From: Isoetes taiwanensis
Lineage: Eukaryota; Streptophyta; Lycopodiopsida; Isoetales; Isoetaceae
NCBI GenBank assembly: GCA_021234155.1
Contig: JAJEKV010000046.1
Location: forward strand, 6,825,012-6,889,011
Direction of reading: 5' to 3'
Length of the DNA: 64,000 nucleotides
The notes under the pieces were generated by a model that was not told the origin of the DNA, searched no databases, and worked only from the letters and a program-made list of their open reading frames with translations. Shown here one piece after another: positions 45,946 to 57,963 of the stretch; position 1 is the first letter of the stretch, and every line of letters begins with the position of its first letter. The position numbers and the translations under genes were made by a program.

Positions 45946-45970
45946 CTTCCGTTTAATACGCAACTTTGTT
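45946..45970 (-). repeat. Right terminal inverted repeat of the ParB-MTase transposon
   Basis: Inverted partner of 22,432-22,456 with four mismatches. TTGT (45,971-45,974) follows as target duplication. Confidence 0.85.
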
Positions 45971-47070
45971 TTGTGGCTATTGTTCTCCATTGCATAGAGT
46001 GCCTTCCAACCTACTGCGGCCAGCTGGATGGAATTGTCCCATTTCATGGCCGACGAGAACTCCACCCCCAAATATTTGTAAGCGGACACCACTTCAACAT
46101 TTTGGCCACGATAAGTGAGGATTGGAGGCTTTGGCTGATGTGCGGACGATATCAAAACTACCTTAGTTTTGGCTAAGTTGACGCCCATGTCAGTCACCTG
46201 GCAAAATGTGTCCAGGGTATTGAGATTGCATTGCATGTCTGCCTGGGTGTGTGCTAGGAGGTCCACATCGTCAGCATAGATTAATTGCCTGATGATCTGG
46301 CGTAGAAGGTGAGCCCTAGTGCCTCCATTATCAGCGAGCCGTCTCTACAGGCCAAATAGTGTGGGAGAGAGGGCATCCCTATCGGACTTCGATACTGCTC
46401 TCGAATGGTTGGCCCGCTGGTTGCAGCCGGCCGGTGCATGTCTCATACAACATGTACACCGCGTTCTGCAGTTCGGGAGGGACGTCTAGCTGCTGCAATC
46501 TTGCCCACAGCTTTTCCTGAGGCACAATGTCAAAATCCTTGGCGAAGTCTACGAAGCAGCAATACAAATCTTGCCGACGGTTCCTGCTATCCTTAACGAG
46601 AGTCTGCAGCGTGAAGATATGATCTGTGGTTGAGTGCCTCAGTTTGAATACTGCCTGTGTGAGTGCCCGCACTTCTGCTGCCTCTGCCCCACCCTGTCAA
46701 CTGTCGCTCGAGGATCCCGGCGAGGAGCTTTGCAAACACTGAGCTGATCATGATGGTCCGGTAATTGGCCGGGCAATGCGGGTCTCCTGCCTTATAGATT
46801 GGGACAACCTTGCTAGTGGTCCATTGCGGGAAAAAATCTTCCTGCAATGCCTTGTTGAACATGTCGGTTAGTATCGGTGCCATGGATGGTCCTGCCCACT
46901 TGAGTAACTCTGCCTGCATGCCATCAAGGTCTGGCGCTTTTCCATTGGCTAGATGTTGCAGCCCCTGCACTACCTCTTCCTCCGTGATTTCCAGTACTGG
47001 GCCCTGCTGGGGGGGTAATGCCGCCCGTGCATCCTCAGGGTTGTAGACTGTTGTAGGTATTGCCCCCACT
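45971..47070 (-). mobile_element. LINE copy A, 5' half (reverse transcriptase), 5' truncated
   Basis: The minus-strand frames read ANGKAPDLDGMQAELLKWAG, FPQWTTSKVVPIYKAGDP, NYRTIMISSVFAKLLAGILE, FVDFAKDFD and, after small shifts, IYADDVDLLAH (YADD box at 46,267-46,278) and VNLAKTKVVLI. These are LINE reverse-transcriptase blocks 0-6. The 5' edge near 47,070 is a normal 5' truncation. The frame continues after the transposon at 22,431. Confidence 0.85.
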
Positions 47071-50000
47071 GGTTTGGAAGGAAAGAAAAGAATTGGATAT
47101 GACGATTGAATATAAGACATTATAAAGTTTAGATATAATACAGGTGATGTGCGTTTACTTCCGTATTTTGTTGAACATGGAATGATGGTTAGTCTATATT
47201 CAAATTGGAGAATTCTCTAAAAGGCTTCTTGTAACATTTAAATCTTCTATTCACAGAACTTAACTGGCATCTACTTTATTGTAGTTGATTGTTGAGGGTA
47301 TATATGCATTAAGTCCAAAGTTACACTCTATTTGCGTAGTTGCTTTGAACATGTTTGATCAACTTAACTTCATAATCCGTGCCTATGGTTATTCGCCTCT
47401 TTGGACTAGTACTAGTTGGGAGTAGTATGCTTCAACTTACTTTCAAAAGTACATCGTGATATGGAAAGACATTTATCACTTGATCATCTATTATGCGGCC
47501 AGGGCCTCTCTCGTGGTCCCTATGTGATCTATCGAATCATGCGATCGACTAGGAAGAAGGAGAAGAAAGAAGTAGCACGCTTACTGATCTATGTAGATTA
47601 TATAGCTAACCCAATAACTGAATTTTTCGTGTAAGGGTACTAGAGCAGATTACAAAAAATAAAATTATTACATTGATTTAAATTATATATCCAGATTTTC
47701 CATGGAAACCCTTCCGAATTTCCATGGAAACCCTTCCGGCTTTCAGTAACCGCTTTAATCTCAAAAATTCTGGCACTTAACACCCAACTATAACATGGAA
47801 CTTCTTGCAAGAGTGAAGCTATTCATAAGATGTTGTCTATGGTGGAGCCATAACCAGCGATTCACAGAGTTCTCGGTTGGTTTTATAATACTATCTCTGT
47901 GTACCAGCCCTTAAAATCTAAATCCCGATACCAAACGACTTGGAAACAAACCAAAGTCTAGAGCTTCTCTGTAAGATTCTATTAAGTTTAATAATGGTGT
48001 AGAGAACAATAGTACACATTACTCTGTACGTCTCTCCCAAGGTACCATATATGCCTATTCACAAATGAACTTTTCTCTTTTTGGGTCATTATTGTTTCCT
48101 CGTATACAAGGTACAAATTATGGGAAGTCCTGGTTTTAGATCATGGTTCTTTTGGCCAAATTATTTTGTTACCAAAACTTAAAATTGAATTGAATTGAAG
48201 GCGTGCAAACATATTAAAGCTTTAGAATCGCGTGTATTAATCTGCCATGCATGTACAATGTTTGACCAGGATAGTGTGTATTACATTTTATCCACAGATG
48301 TGAACATAGGATCCAGAGAAAGATAGCAATTTCCTGCCATGTAGTGTAAATCTGGATGATGTCACTTATTTCCAGGGCCTTATCATGGGAAAATACATGG
48401 TTTGAACATTCTTTCCCGAAGCTATGCGCATTTACAACTGCTCCTCAGTGCTAAAGCTATTCCAAGCATCCTACAAAACACAACATGCTAGAAAATTCAG
48501 AATTCATGCATAGGAGGACTGTGTTAGAAACCCCTCAACGTCAGTAGCTACTTACTTTCAATAGATCAAAAACCTTCTCAGTAATATATTTTTGTTGGAT
48601 ATTGGCACACTAGATGTTCAACTATGGTACAATTTAAGCAGAGAGCTCGAGGAAGTTTTTTGAGCTAGTTTGACAGATGCCTTGGAGGAATGTCAGTTGC
48701 TGGACTCTATCTGATTTCTGGATGTGCCAGTTGCCAGTTTTCCCCTTGGAACAAATGCCACCTTGAAGGTGTCATTTTATGCTTTCAAAACCTAAAGAGC
48801 TAAGATATACTTACTTTAGTTAGTTTTTTAATAAAGAAATTTTTCCTCTGCTTTCAAAACCTAAAGAGCCTTAGATATACTTACTTTAGTTAGTTTTCCA
48901 ATAAAGAATTTTTTCCTCTGCAATGTAGTCTGATATGGCAGTCTTGCTGGCAGGATACTTTTTGCCATTTTAAGTGTTCATATTGCAAGTACAACATCAT
49001 TGATCGACTTGGAATAGAATCTATGAGTGGGCCTCGCACTAAAAGTTAAAGAATATGTCTTCCTTCAACTCTAATAACAAGACAACCACTTCCATTCAGT
49101 TTATAATATCAAAACTCTTTCCTTTGGCCTAAGACCAATAATATGTGAGATTCGGAATTGAGAGATAGGATCAAATAATTTATTTTATTTGTGCCCCATT
49201 TGTGAAACAGAAGCTATAGCCTATAGCCTGCATGTGTCAAATAGCACAATGAAACATAAGAATACAGAGACACATTAATTCAAAACCTAAAATGAGTTGG
49301 GGGCTTCTCTGCTACGGTGAGGAGATTATTGGACGTGGATTTGCTGGAAAAATATAATAACATTATTCTCATAATGCAATCTTTGAACGCCTGCAAATTG
49401 TCAGTAAGTCCATTTAGATCTAACAATTGTGTTAACCTCAATCAGCAAACTATCTAGAAACCCAATTAAAAGCAGCTGTAGTGCATTTCTTTGTACATGG
49501 TTGATAAAACAATCTTTTGGATCGTCTAAAGCTATCTTGGTTTTGTTCAAAGTTCAAAGTCTGACAAACTATACAATAATGTTATTGGCATGTGGTAGTC
49601 CCTGTTCAAACTCAGCTAGCAACAAAATTTGAAATCTTATTTCTAATACATATATAACATTTAGAATGCATCAAGAGAACTTGTATAATGTAGGATACAT
49701 ACAATAGCTTTCAACTAATTCTTTGATATTTGACCAATCCTTGATATCAAAGAATGCTTTCTGCCTTTATTAAGAAGGAGAGAGTAACTCCTCATTCTGA
49801 AAGAATCAGATGGCCTACACCATGAACTCTTTCATATCAATCAATCAAAGAAATGCTTTTGCAACTTCTTATTCTGAAAGAATCAGGTACACACACCAAT
49901 TATTTATCAAATTCAAAAAAAGCACTCAGTCGGAAATAAGTAACTTGATGTACCTTCATTCACAGCTACAAAAAGAGGAATTTTAAACCCGGAAGACCAA

Positions 50001-51362
50001 TTGAATTCTTTCCAAAGTAAGTACAATAGCATAATCTGCAAATCCTATGTTATGCATGGTAATCATGCCAAGCAATCTAAAACCACTGCATCTAAACTGC
50101 AAATAACATGTTCTGGGCATAAGTGAAGTACTCATTAATCCTTCATAATTATCTGCCTTTTCTAGTTAATGCACTTATGATCTTTGCCGTTGCATTTACT
50201 GTGGTTGATTTGTTCGACCTTGAGGACAAGGCATTACTAATGTAAAACATATAACAGACAACATAGACTTCCACATCTAAACAACATCATAATAACTAAG
50301 AAAAACCCAGGCCGTGCTACTTATCCCTGTATAATTCTGATGCTTGAACACTAACGTGAAAACAGATGTTAACAAGTTCAAACTCGATTAGGTGGATTGC
50401 ATACTCTTCCTAGATTTACTAAAGTTCGTTTGCAATCTAGTAAGATGTTATGTGGAACGGGAAGGGGGAGGGCATTCTTGCCAGCCCCTTAGCCTGCAGA
50501 ATCCGGGAGCGTCGTTGAGGCGCGACCGGATTCTCCTTCCTGCTCCACTACGTCAAGGTAAGCCCCAACTTGATTCTCCCAGTTTTTGCATGCCAGTTTT
50601 CATTCTGGATAAGAATGATTCTTGAATCCGTAGGAATCAATACCTACTTACCTTGACATATGCCTGGGGAGTAAAATTGCTTAAAAAAAGAAGATAGAGG
50701 ACCTAAAAAAATGAGCTGAAACAGGAGCGCTAGCAAAGATCCGGCAAGGAGCAACAAAAGAATTATCGCTAGACCGAGTTCCATTACTGTAAGAATAGGA
50801 GACCTACACCATAGTTTTTTACTATTAAGCGGTCCCTTTCAACAGAGAACAGGTTCGGCAGATTTATAAGAGGAAACGACACATTTATAGATAGATAGAT
50901 AGATAGATAGTATTTATAGAGGAAATGGCATGCAAATTTACAGAAATTTTACTGGTTGCGCTTCATGTGCTTACTGCCTTGCCATGGAAACCTTGCAAAA
51001 AAGAAATTACCATCAGTTGCAAAAAAAGCCCAAGGAATTCCGACGGTTTTGATTTGGCTTCCTGCACTCTTATAGAAATTTTGCCTGTTGCTTGCTTGTA
51101 TCTATATCATTATGTAGCAGGGCAGATGCCTAGGAATGGAAGATAAACCAAAAGGAAATGCAGAGGCTGCCTCTGTCCGCTGCCAGATCTGCTTCCTAAT
51201 TTCCTACAAAAAGAAAAAAATTTAAAACACAGGGGCAATGCTTCAGGAACTCCAGAAATCCATGGGAACATTGGCTTCTTCATTCAAACCTGATTGGATC
51301 ACTAAAACTGTTCTTGAATCCCAAAAGCAATTACTGAATATAAACACTTTGTAGAAACACGG
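47071..51362. other. Intergenic region, no recognised gene
   Basis: AT-rich sequence without a supportable exon. It holds paired GGAAACCCTTCC motifs near 47,700, a 68-bp tandem duplication near 48,783, and an (ATAG)n run at about 50,887-50,914. Paired GAATCATTCTTATCC-like pieces lie near 50,610. It could include introns or UTRs of a gene I cannot see. Confidence 0.4.
48783..48919 (+). repeat. Tandem duplication of ~68 bp
   Basis: Both units start CTTTCAAAACCTAAAGAG and include ATACTTACTTTAGTTAG and TTTTTCCTCTG. They differ by a 2-bp insertion and a few substitutions. Confidence 0.9.
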
Positions 51363-51382
51363 AAGGAAGGAAGGAAGGAATG
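51363..51382 (-). repeat. Tetranucleotide tail of LINE copy B
   Basis: GGAA repeats on the plus strand ((TTCC)n on the LINE strand) abut the LINE 3' end. Copy A of the same family has an (ATTCT)n tail instead. Confidence 0.85.
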
Positions 51383-51429
51383 AAGGTACTTTTATCGTCC
51401 ACGGAGACCAATCGGTCTATGGGACCCAA

Positions 51430-54400
51430 TACAAAAACGCAGCAAGCGGATTACTGCTCGGGTTAAAAAACCCCGCCCCGAAGGGTTTTCGAGGGAAAAA
51501 CCGTGGCAGCAATCAGCCTGCTGACAAACTGTCCTAACATACTCTGGAAAGTGTGAGACTCATCCTCAACGGCACCCGTTTGACAGCACTGACAGAGTCT
51601 GTCCTGGCGGGGCTCCCCAATCCACCCGCCTCGCCTCGATCGCGAAGATGGTGGGCACCGTGGCGAATGGAGGCAATGAGTCCGTGCTTTTTCGGGGCAC
51701 CGGGAACGCAGGTAGAGTGTGGGCCTCGGGCTAACACGGGTTGATGTGCTCCTTGTAATGGGCCGTTTTGACATGCTCTAGAGCCGGGGTCCCGAGCTTG
51801 CCAAGGAAACAAGCTGCCTAGGTACTCCCCGCAGCCGCCACGATCGGGTTGCGGGTCCACTGCGACGTGCTCAGGTTCTATGACGTTCCATCCGGGCGAA
51901 CCATCGATCTCTCTTACCCCTCCAACAGGCCCTAAGCATTTTGCGGACCCATTGCCACAAGGTGTAAAAAAGGGAGCCGAGCATCACCCATAGTAACCAC
52001 TTTTCTGAAAATAGACGATGTGTCTATCAAGGGTCGCGGTTGCGCCGCGGCAAGAATCCAGTTTCGCAGCAGCGACCGATAGGGGATAGGGAAGGTTTCA
52101 CCCCAAGTGCCCGGGCCAAAATGCCTTCGCACCGCCCAAGTCATTCCGTGTCGTAAAGAGACGACCGGGCCCCAAACCTCGACCCGCATTGAAGGGACAG
52201 CTCGACCACTGCCCGGAACAGATGTGGACCGATGGCCCCAATCATAGAGCTCGCAGGATCGTTGTTCCGCATGGCATAAAGCGCTTTCCAGCCTACTTTG
52301 TCACACCGCAAGCGGATAGACGCCCTCCCAGAAGCGAGGAGAGGGGAACTCCACCCCTAGGTACTTGTAGGTGGGCGCGATCCACAGGCCGCCCCCCCGA
52401 TATGTGAGTGCAGGAGGCATGGGGTGACGGAAGAGGATATGAGAACCACCCGGTCTTGGCAGATTCATGCGCATGTCTGCGTAGCCCGACAAAATGTGTC
52501 TAGGGCATCCGGTGAGACGCGCATAGCTTCGGGGTGTGGGCCAACAGGCCAACATCGTCAAGATAGATGAGCCGGGCGGATGACCCGGGTGCAAAAGTCG
52601 TGATGCCATCCCCCCCATGCTCAAGAAGCCGGGGCTCTAACCGATCAATGTAGAGGCCAAAAAGTGTTTGAGAGGGGCAACCCCGCCGGACCCCTCGACA
52701 CTATTGGTGAATGCTTGGCCCGCCAAAACAACTCTCATACAACCCGATATGGCATTTTCGCGACAGTACGGGAGCCCTGGGGTTGATACTGATCTAGCCT
52801 ACGGCTTTTTCCCGGGAATCAGATCAAAAGCCTTCGCTAAGTCCACAAAGCAAAGAATACAAGTCCCGCCGATGATTCCGGCCGCCTTCAATCGGTGCCG
52901 CAGTAAAGATATGGTCAATCGTTGAGTGGCTGGGTCTAAAGCCCGCCTGCGGTGAGGGCTCGACATTCGCCGCCTTCGCCCACGGGTCAACCGCTGTTCG
53001 AGAATGCCGACCAAGAGTTTGGCAAATACCGAACCGACCATGATCGTCCGGTAATTGGTCGGACAAAGGTGGGTCGCCCGCCTTGTGAATGGGAACAACC
53101 CCGCTTGTGGTCCATTGTCGGGGAGACCTTCCCCGCAATGCTCGTTGAACAAGGTAGTGAGGACCGGCACAAGCCGCCGCCCGCCCATTTGAGTAACTCT
53201 ACCAAGATACCATCGAGGTCACCGCCTTCCCATTAGCCACCCCGTTGTGTGCCCTCCTCAACATCCTCCTCCACGAGAACCAATGGGGGCCATCCCGTGG
53301 GGGTATGGGCGCACGCTGCCCCCTCGGGCGGGGTCATAGAGCCGCCGCAAGCATCGCTTCCCACCGGCCGGGTGTGATGTCCCCTCGTAGGCTGGGCTGG
53401 CCTTCGGCACTCTCAAGGCCAAAAAGGTTCGAGGATGAGTGTCCGGCCGAGCCGAACATCTCCCCCGATGCTCGCAAGGTACCGCGCTTTGTCTCCTTCG
53501 GGATGGGCGCGATCGTTCGTGGTTATGGCTCGCAAGCGGGTGCCTGGATCCGCATCGTGACCGAAGCTGCCGCTATGCGTTCTTTACACTCGCATCAAAC
53601 CATCGGTTACGCAGAATGTTGCCGACCCCGAGCTGGCGGGGAGGGCCAAAGCACCTCGGCCCCGGCCGCATCCCGTAACAGCCGGGGAAGTCACCGGGTC
53701 TGGCTCAGCTGCTCTAGTGTGGAGGTCCTTGAATTACCGGGAGGGCGCCCATGAGCATCTCGGCAGTAGTCCTCCGCCCGCTCATAATCTAGTCTCAACC
53801 GAGGACGACGAGGGGCTGGCATAGTGGGGGTTCCCGTGGCTTGCCAAACCAGGTTCAAATAAAGTGGGAGGTGATCTCGAAGTCGACCTCCTCATCCCCG
53901 ACCATCAGGCTCCACCCTAAAACGACCGATGAGATGCATATCTTGGCGCAACTACTGAGCACATAGTCCACCACACTAGACCCTCCCCACGATTGTCACC
54001 TGCGCATGTGCACTTATGGAGAATCGGGCCACTTTGGATGAGCCATTGCAAATTATCAAGTCAAAATACCACATAGCAGAGCAACCGTCACAAAGCGAGT
54101 GACCTGGCCGGTCATCCGATCCTCGTGGGCGGGTTGCTTTCATGGGCGTGAAGCCGCAGGACATCGTCGCCTAGGGGGTCAAGTCGCATGGGCTGCGCTC
54201 TACTCCCCGCCCTGCATTGAAATCTCCAAGAAGGACGACCCTACCCAATCGGTGGTGCCGGGCCAGATGTCATCATATAGATCGACATACGGGTCCATCC
54301 TATCCGCATCGGGTGGCTGCGATAGAAGGTGCTCTCTCGCGTGAGGGAAATAACAAAGCGCCGAAAAAGAGGGTTGCCACCGGTATTATGCACACGAACC

Positions 54401-54690
54401 CGCGGTGTACCGGTTGTGTTCCGTCGTCTTCCGGAGGGTAACCGAATGTGCCAAGGTTGTCCGGTAGTAGCAAGCCACTCCACCATGACCCCTCTGTCTG
54501 TATGTGTATTGAAGACCGAGAAATGTTGGTAACCGTTAGATCGTAGCCTGTGCCTAGCATGCTCCCATGTCTCTATGAGGAAGATGAGATCCATATCTAC
54601 GCCACACTGAAGTTTCAGACCGCCCCTTTCTCGCCAAGGGAAGCCTCGACAATTCCATGAGACCACCGGGAGGCACAATTCCTATTTGTC
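51430..54690 (-). pseudogene. LINE copy B ORF2: endonuclease-reverse transcriptase, frameshifted
   Basis: The endonuclease opens LPVVSWNCRGFPW, DLIFLIETWEHA and later VVLLGDFNAGRG. Reverse transcriptase blocks follow: NYRTIMVGSVFAKLLVGILE, GFRPSHSTIDHIFT, CFVDLAKAFDLIP and LIYLDDVGLLAHTP (catalytic YLDD at 52,554-52,565). The C-terminus has CQTGAVEDESHTF, part of the terminal Cys-His knuckle. At least eight shifts separate these blocks. Confidence 0.85.
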
Positions 54691-54699
54691 GCCAGGGAT

Positions 54700-56301
54700 G
54701 GTATGCGCAACCGAGTCATGGGGAGGACAGGAAGCAGAGGCCGAAAGGGAGAAGTAGATGGAGCGGAGGCAAAGATGTGGCCGAGAGGGCATGGGTCGTG
54801 GGAGGGAGCAGGAGTAGGAGCAGGAGAAGGGGGGGCCGTGGTAGGAGAAGCGTAGGTGGCCACGCGGTACCGGGGTTGGGGGCCTGGTTCACAAGCAGAG
54901 CGTGTCCGGGCCGGAAAATGTGCATCTTGCTCGAACCAATCCCGCACCCCCCGGTGGCGAATGCCTCGACTCGACAAGCTCATGTCTGCGTGCCTCCCCC
55001 GTTGCACGGGTGTGAGGTCCCGGCCCACCTGGCTGTGGATGTCCCCTTCAAAGATCCGGCCCCCGGGCGCAATATGGCATCATGCACTGTGCATCCGCAA
55101 TCGGTGAATATGACAATGCGGGCCACGACGGCGCGCCGAGCCCCATGACGGGCCGCCGAGAAATGTGAACTGGCCCCGGGAATGTCATCCGATCGAGAAT
55201 GTGTGTTCGGATGTTGTGGGCGAGACTCTCCCCCTGCTGTTCTGGCATGCCTCGAACTACCAGATTGTGGCCTCTCCGCCTGCGCTCCTGGAGTTCTGCG
55301 GCCTGCGGGTCAAAGGTGGGCGAGGGCCGGGTCCTGTGCTGGGGGGGTGGTGGTGGTGGCTGGGATGGCGTGGAGTGGCTGGAGTGCGGGGCAGCAGTGC
55401 GGGGGCCTGGCTGCCGGCGTGGAGGCTGTGGCGGGGTAGCGGTCTGAGCCGCGTTCTCGGCCCTGTGAAGTCGGGAGCACAGCTCTTGCGGGGCTCGGGC
55501 CAGCCGCTGGGCCATCTCACGCATGCTTTGCGGTGACTATGAACCTCGGTAGGGAGACCACGCTCGTCTATGGATGGTTGCGGGAACCCCCTAGAGCTCC
55601 GGGCTCACGGTAGCGAGGCGTGCTTTCGCCCCAAGCACACGCGCGTCGGAGGGGCTTCTTTGTTCCGATCTTTCACGAAGATCCCGAAGCGTGGTCCGGG
55701 CGTGCCGCAGAGCAGCCTGCGCTTCCCGTGCCATGGTGGTGGCTGCCTCCACCTCTGACTGAAGCCGAGACACCGTGACCATCGTCTCCTGCATTGCGCG
55801 CTCCCTCTCCTGTGTCATGGTGTCCAGAGTGATGAACGCGAGTCAGGGCGGCCCGCATGTCGGCGACCTCTGCACGACATGTTGCCGCCGAAGTGTGCGG
55901 GCCAAGGTCATCTTCCACATGCGGCGTCGCGGGTCTCCGCACTTGTGATGCGGTTCTTCTCGACCACCATTTGCCTTTTGAGCACATGGGATGCCGAGGA
56001 CTCCATCTCCCTTGTCATGCCGGCCGGGGGCACGCTTGTTAGCCTCAACACGAAAGCACCTGTTAGCCTCCACTCCCGCTTTGACATGGCTCCAATTCTG
56101 CCGAGGCGGGGAGTTCCTATGTGGTGCGAGCAATCAATCCCTTTTACGGGCCGGCTGGCCTGTTGGGGGCCTTAGCCTTAGCCCGAGCCTCCTTCTTCAT
56201 GGAGGATGACTCTCCCCTGGCCCATGAAGGCCGATCGGGTCGTTTGTGCGGCGGCCCTCGCCTTTGGGTTTCCCCAGTGGCCCATCTTCTCGTGTGGCCA
56301 T
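54700..56301 (-). pseudogene. LINE copy B ORF1: coiled-coil and RRM-like protein, frameshifted
   Basis: It starts at ATG 56301 (MATREDGP), with GESSSMKKEARAKAKAP. Next is a coiled coil (VTVSRLQSEVEAATTMAREA) and a proline-rich hinge. The RRM-like block ERRRRGHNLVVRGMPEQQGE follows. This domain order is that of L1-type ORF1 RNA chaperones. Confidence 0.75.
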
Positions 56302-56307
56302 GACTTT

Positions 56308-56617
56308 CAAAGTTTGAGGGGTCTCTGATCATGAAAGGGTGCTTAGAATCCAATTTGGGGACTCAAAATGGGCAGAGCACCTTTTGGGGGTGTGGGGGTT
56401 TTGGGGGTTCCAAAGTTTGAGGGGTCTCGGGCCGCCTAAAGGGTGCTTAGAATCCAATTTGGGGACTCGAAAAGGCGCGAGCACCTTTTGGGGGTTTGGG
56501 GGTTTTGGGGTGCCAAAGTTTAAGGGGTCTCCGCTGCCTAAAGGGTGCTTAGAATCAAATTTGGGGACTCAAAAGGCTGGGCAGAAAGCACCTTTTGGGG
56601 GTTTGGGGGTTTTGGGT
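56308..56617 (-). repeat. Three 103-bp tandem units in the LINE 5' UTR
   Basis: Units at 56,308-56,410, 56,411-56,513 and 56,514-56,617 share CAAAGTTTGAGGGGTCTC, AAAGGGTGCTTAGAATC and GCACCTTTTGGGGG. They sit directly upstream of ORF1, the position of promoter monomers in some animal L1 elements. Confidence 0.85.
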
Positions 56618-57847
56618 CTAGAGAGAGATTGTAAACCCTAGAGAGAGAAAGCCAGAAAGGGGCAAATCAAGGGGGTCTATGCAAGGGGAGTGGGGGCGCT
56701 AGAGAGAGGGAGTAGGGCGCTGGGGAGGGCGCTGGGACAAGTGGAGAATTTTTGAAGGGAATCGCCTGAAACATTTCCTGATCTCCTTAATCGCCTGATC
56801 TGCCTGACGCACTTCCTAATTCTCAGTTGCAGGAAAGAAATCCCCGGAACAAGAGGTAAGAAAAAACAAATCCCTTTCTCTAAAAACTCTTCAAGAATAG
56901 CGGTAGGAATTAATTTTTAAAAAATAGCGGTAGGAATTAATTTTTAAGAATTAATTAGCGGTGGATATCTCTTTCCCCCAAAAATAATCTATTTATATTT
57001 TTTATGGAAACCCTTCCGTGCTTCAAGATGTGGAAACCCTTCCGGATTTCCATATTGAAGCCTGGAAGGGTTTCCATTGATTTATTTAATAACGAAATCG
57101 GGAGGAGATAGTGTAATTGTGGGCAAATGCTCTTGTCTAAGATATAAGTATGTTCTCAAGATAAATAATAGTCCGAGATATAAGTATCTTCTTATGTTTG
57201 ATGAGATCAAACAAGCATGCAAACAAATATTTTTTGTTTCAGCTGACTAGGTCATTTGATCATTAAAGAATGCATCACTCCCTAAAGATTAAACCTCCAT
57301 GGCTGAGATTGGGCCTTATCAAATTGATGTGCCTCCAACAACTGTTTAAAGAGGTCAATCCTCCCATCTAGATGATTATCCTTAATAAACCTCTCGACCC
57401 CGGAGGGCGTCTCGAGGGGTGTCTGTAAAGGATGTTGCATTCTAAACCCTTTGATTCTATGAGAATTTAAAATAACCAAATGCACCAAATCCAGACAGCA
57501 AAATGCATTTACAGGGTCAGCTGTTTAGATTTTGGTTTCCCAAAGGACAATCCTCCTGTGCCCTAGCCTGCAGCTTTGAGACTACGAAATTCACCCTGTA
57601 ATTGCAAAGCAACTACAGTTTTGTGGTGTCGTATATGAATGTGGCAGTACTGGAAAATCACCGTAAACAGTAGGCTCGTCATTTCTTTCATCCAAAAAAG
57701 AGGAAGATATTCTGAGTGATTAACATAGGAAAAAACTCTGGGATCAGGGTGAAATATACGTTTTTGTCTATTAGTCAATTCAGTGCTGAAAATTGCTCTT
57801 TACACCTTTGTTGCAAAACAAAGGACTTATAACATATATTACAACCT
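56618..57847. other. Region between the LINE and the ERDJ3A-like gene
   Basis: It begins with the likely LINE leader (GAGAGAGA and GGGCGCT runs up to about 56,745). A hairpin near 57,013-57,080 pairs TGGAAACCCTTCC with GGAAGGGTTTCCA; related motifs occur near 47,700. A minus-strand frame at 57,282-57,488 (VERFIKDNHLDGRIDLFKQL) looks protein-like but is isolated and unassigned. Confidence 0.4.
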
Positions 57848-57853
57848 TTTATT
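57848..57853 (-). terminator. Polyadenylation signal of the ERDJ3A-like gene
   Basis: AATAAA on the minus strand, about 110 bp after the stop codon, in an AT-rich 3' region. Confidence 0.65.
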
Positions 57854-57963
57854 GTAGCTGCCATTATATATATGTACATTTGTACAAGTCAACAATGGAA
57901 TATATCTTTCTTCAGATACCGTGACGCCCTGCAGGGTAGTTCCAGAACACTTGGCTCTTGGCA

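Larger units (their letters stand above)
22432..45970. mobile_element. DNA transposon carrying a DUF7869-type transposase and a ParB-methyltransferase
   Basis: The ends match in inverted orientation over 25 bp with four mismatches: AACAAGGTTGC + ATTAAACGGGAG on the left and AACAAAGTTGC + ATTAAACGGAAG on the right. A perfect 4-bp TTGT duplication flanks them. Three nested insertions occupy 23,234-26,967, 32,962-39,413 and 40,132-45,454, leaving about 8 kb. That core has two divergent genes, a transposase on the plus strand and a ParB-methyltransferase on the minus strand, with palindromic sites between and within them. The methyltransferase appears to be resident cargo because it lies between the TIRs and shares the divergent promoter. 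I know of no described superfamily with this gene pair. Both genes carry frameshifts and stops. Confidence 0.85.
51363..56640 (-). mobile_element. LINE copy B, near full length, decayed
   Basis: From 5' to 3' on the minus strand: CT/GC-rich leader, three 103-bp units, ORF1, ORF2 (endonuclease, reverse transcriptase, C-terminal knuckle), a 3' end GGTCTCCGTGGACGATAAAA and a (TTCC)n tail. It shares ORF1 with copy C and ORF2 with copy A, so all three belong to one family. The GC-rich ORF1 half and the frequent frameshifts show an old copy. Confidence 0.85.

Noticed and set aside
57282-57488. Short minus-strand frame VERFIKDNHLDGRIDLFKQL as a gene
   Set aside because: Isolated 68-codon frame with no splice context or recognised family. 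I keep it only as a note in the region entry.
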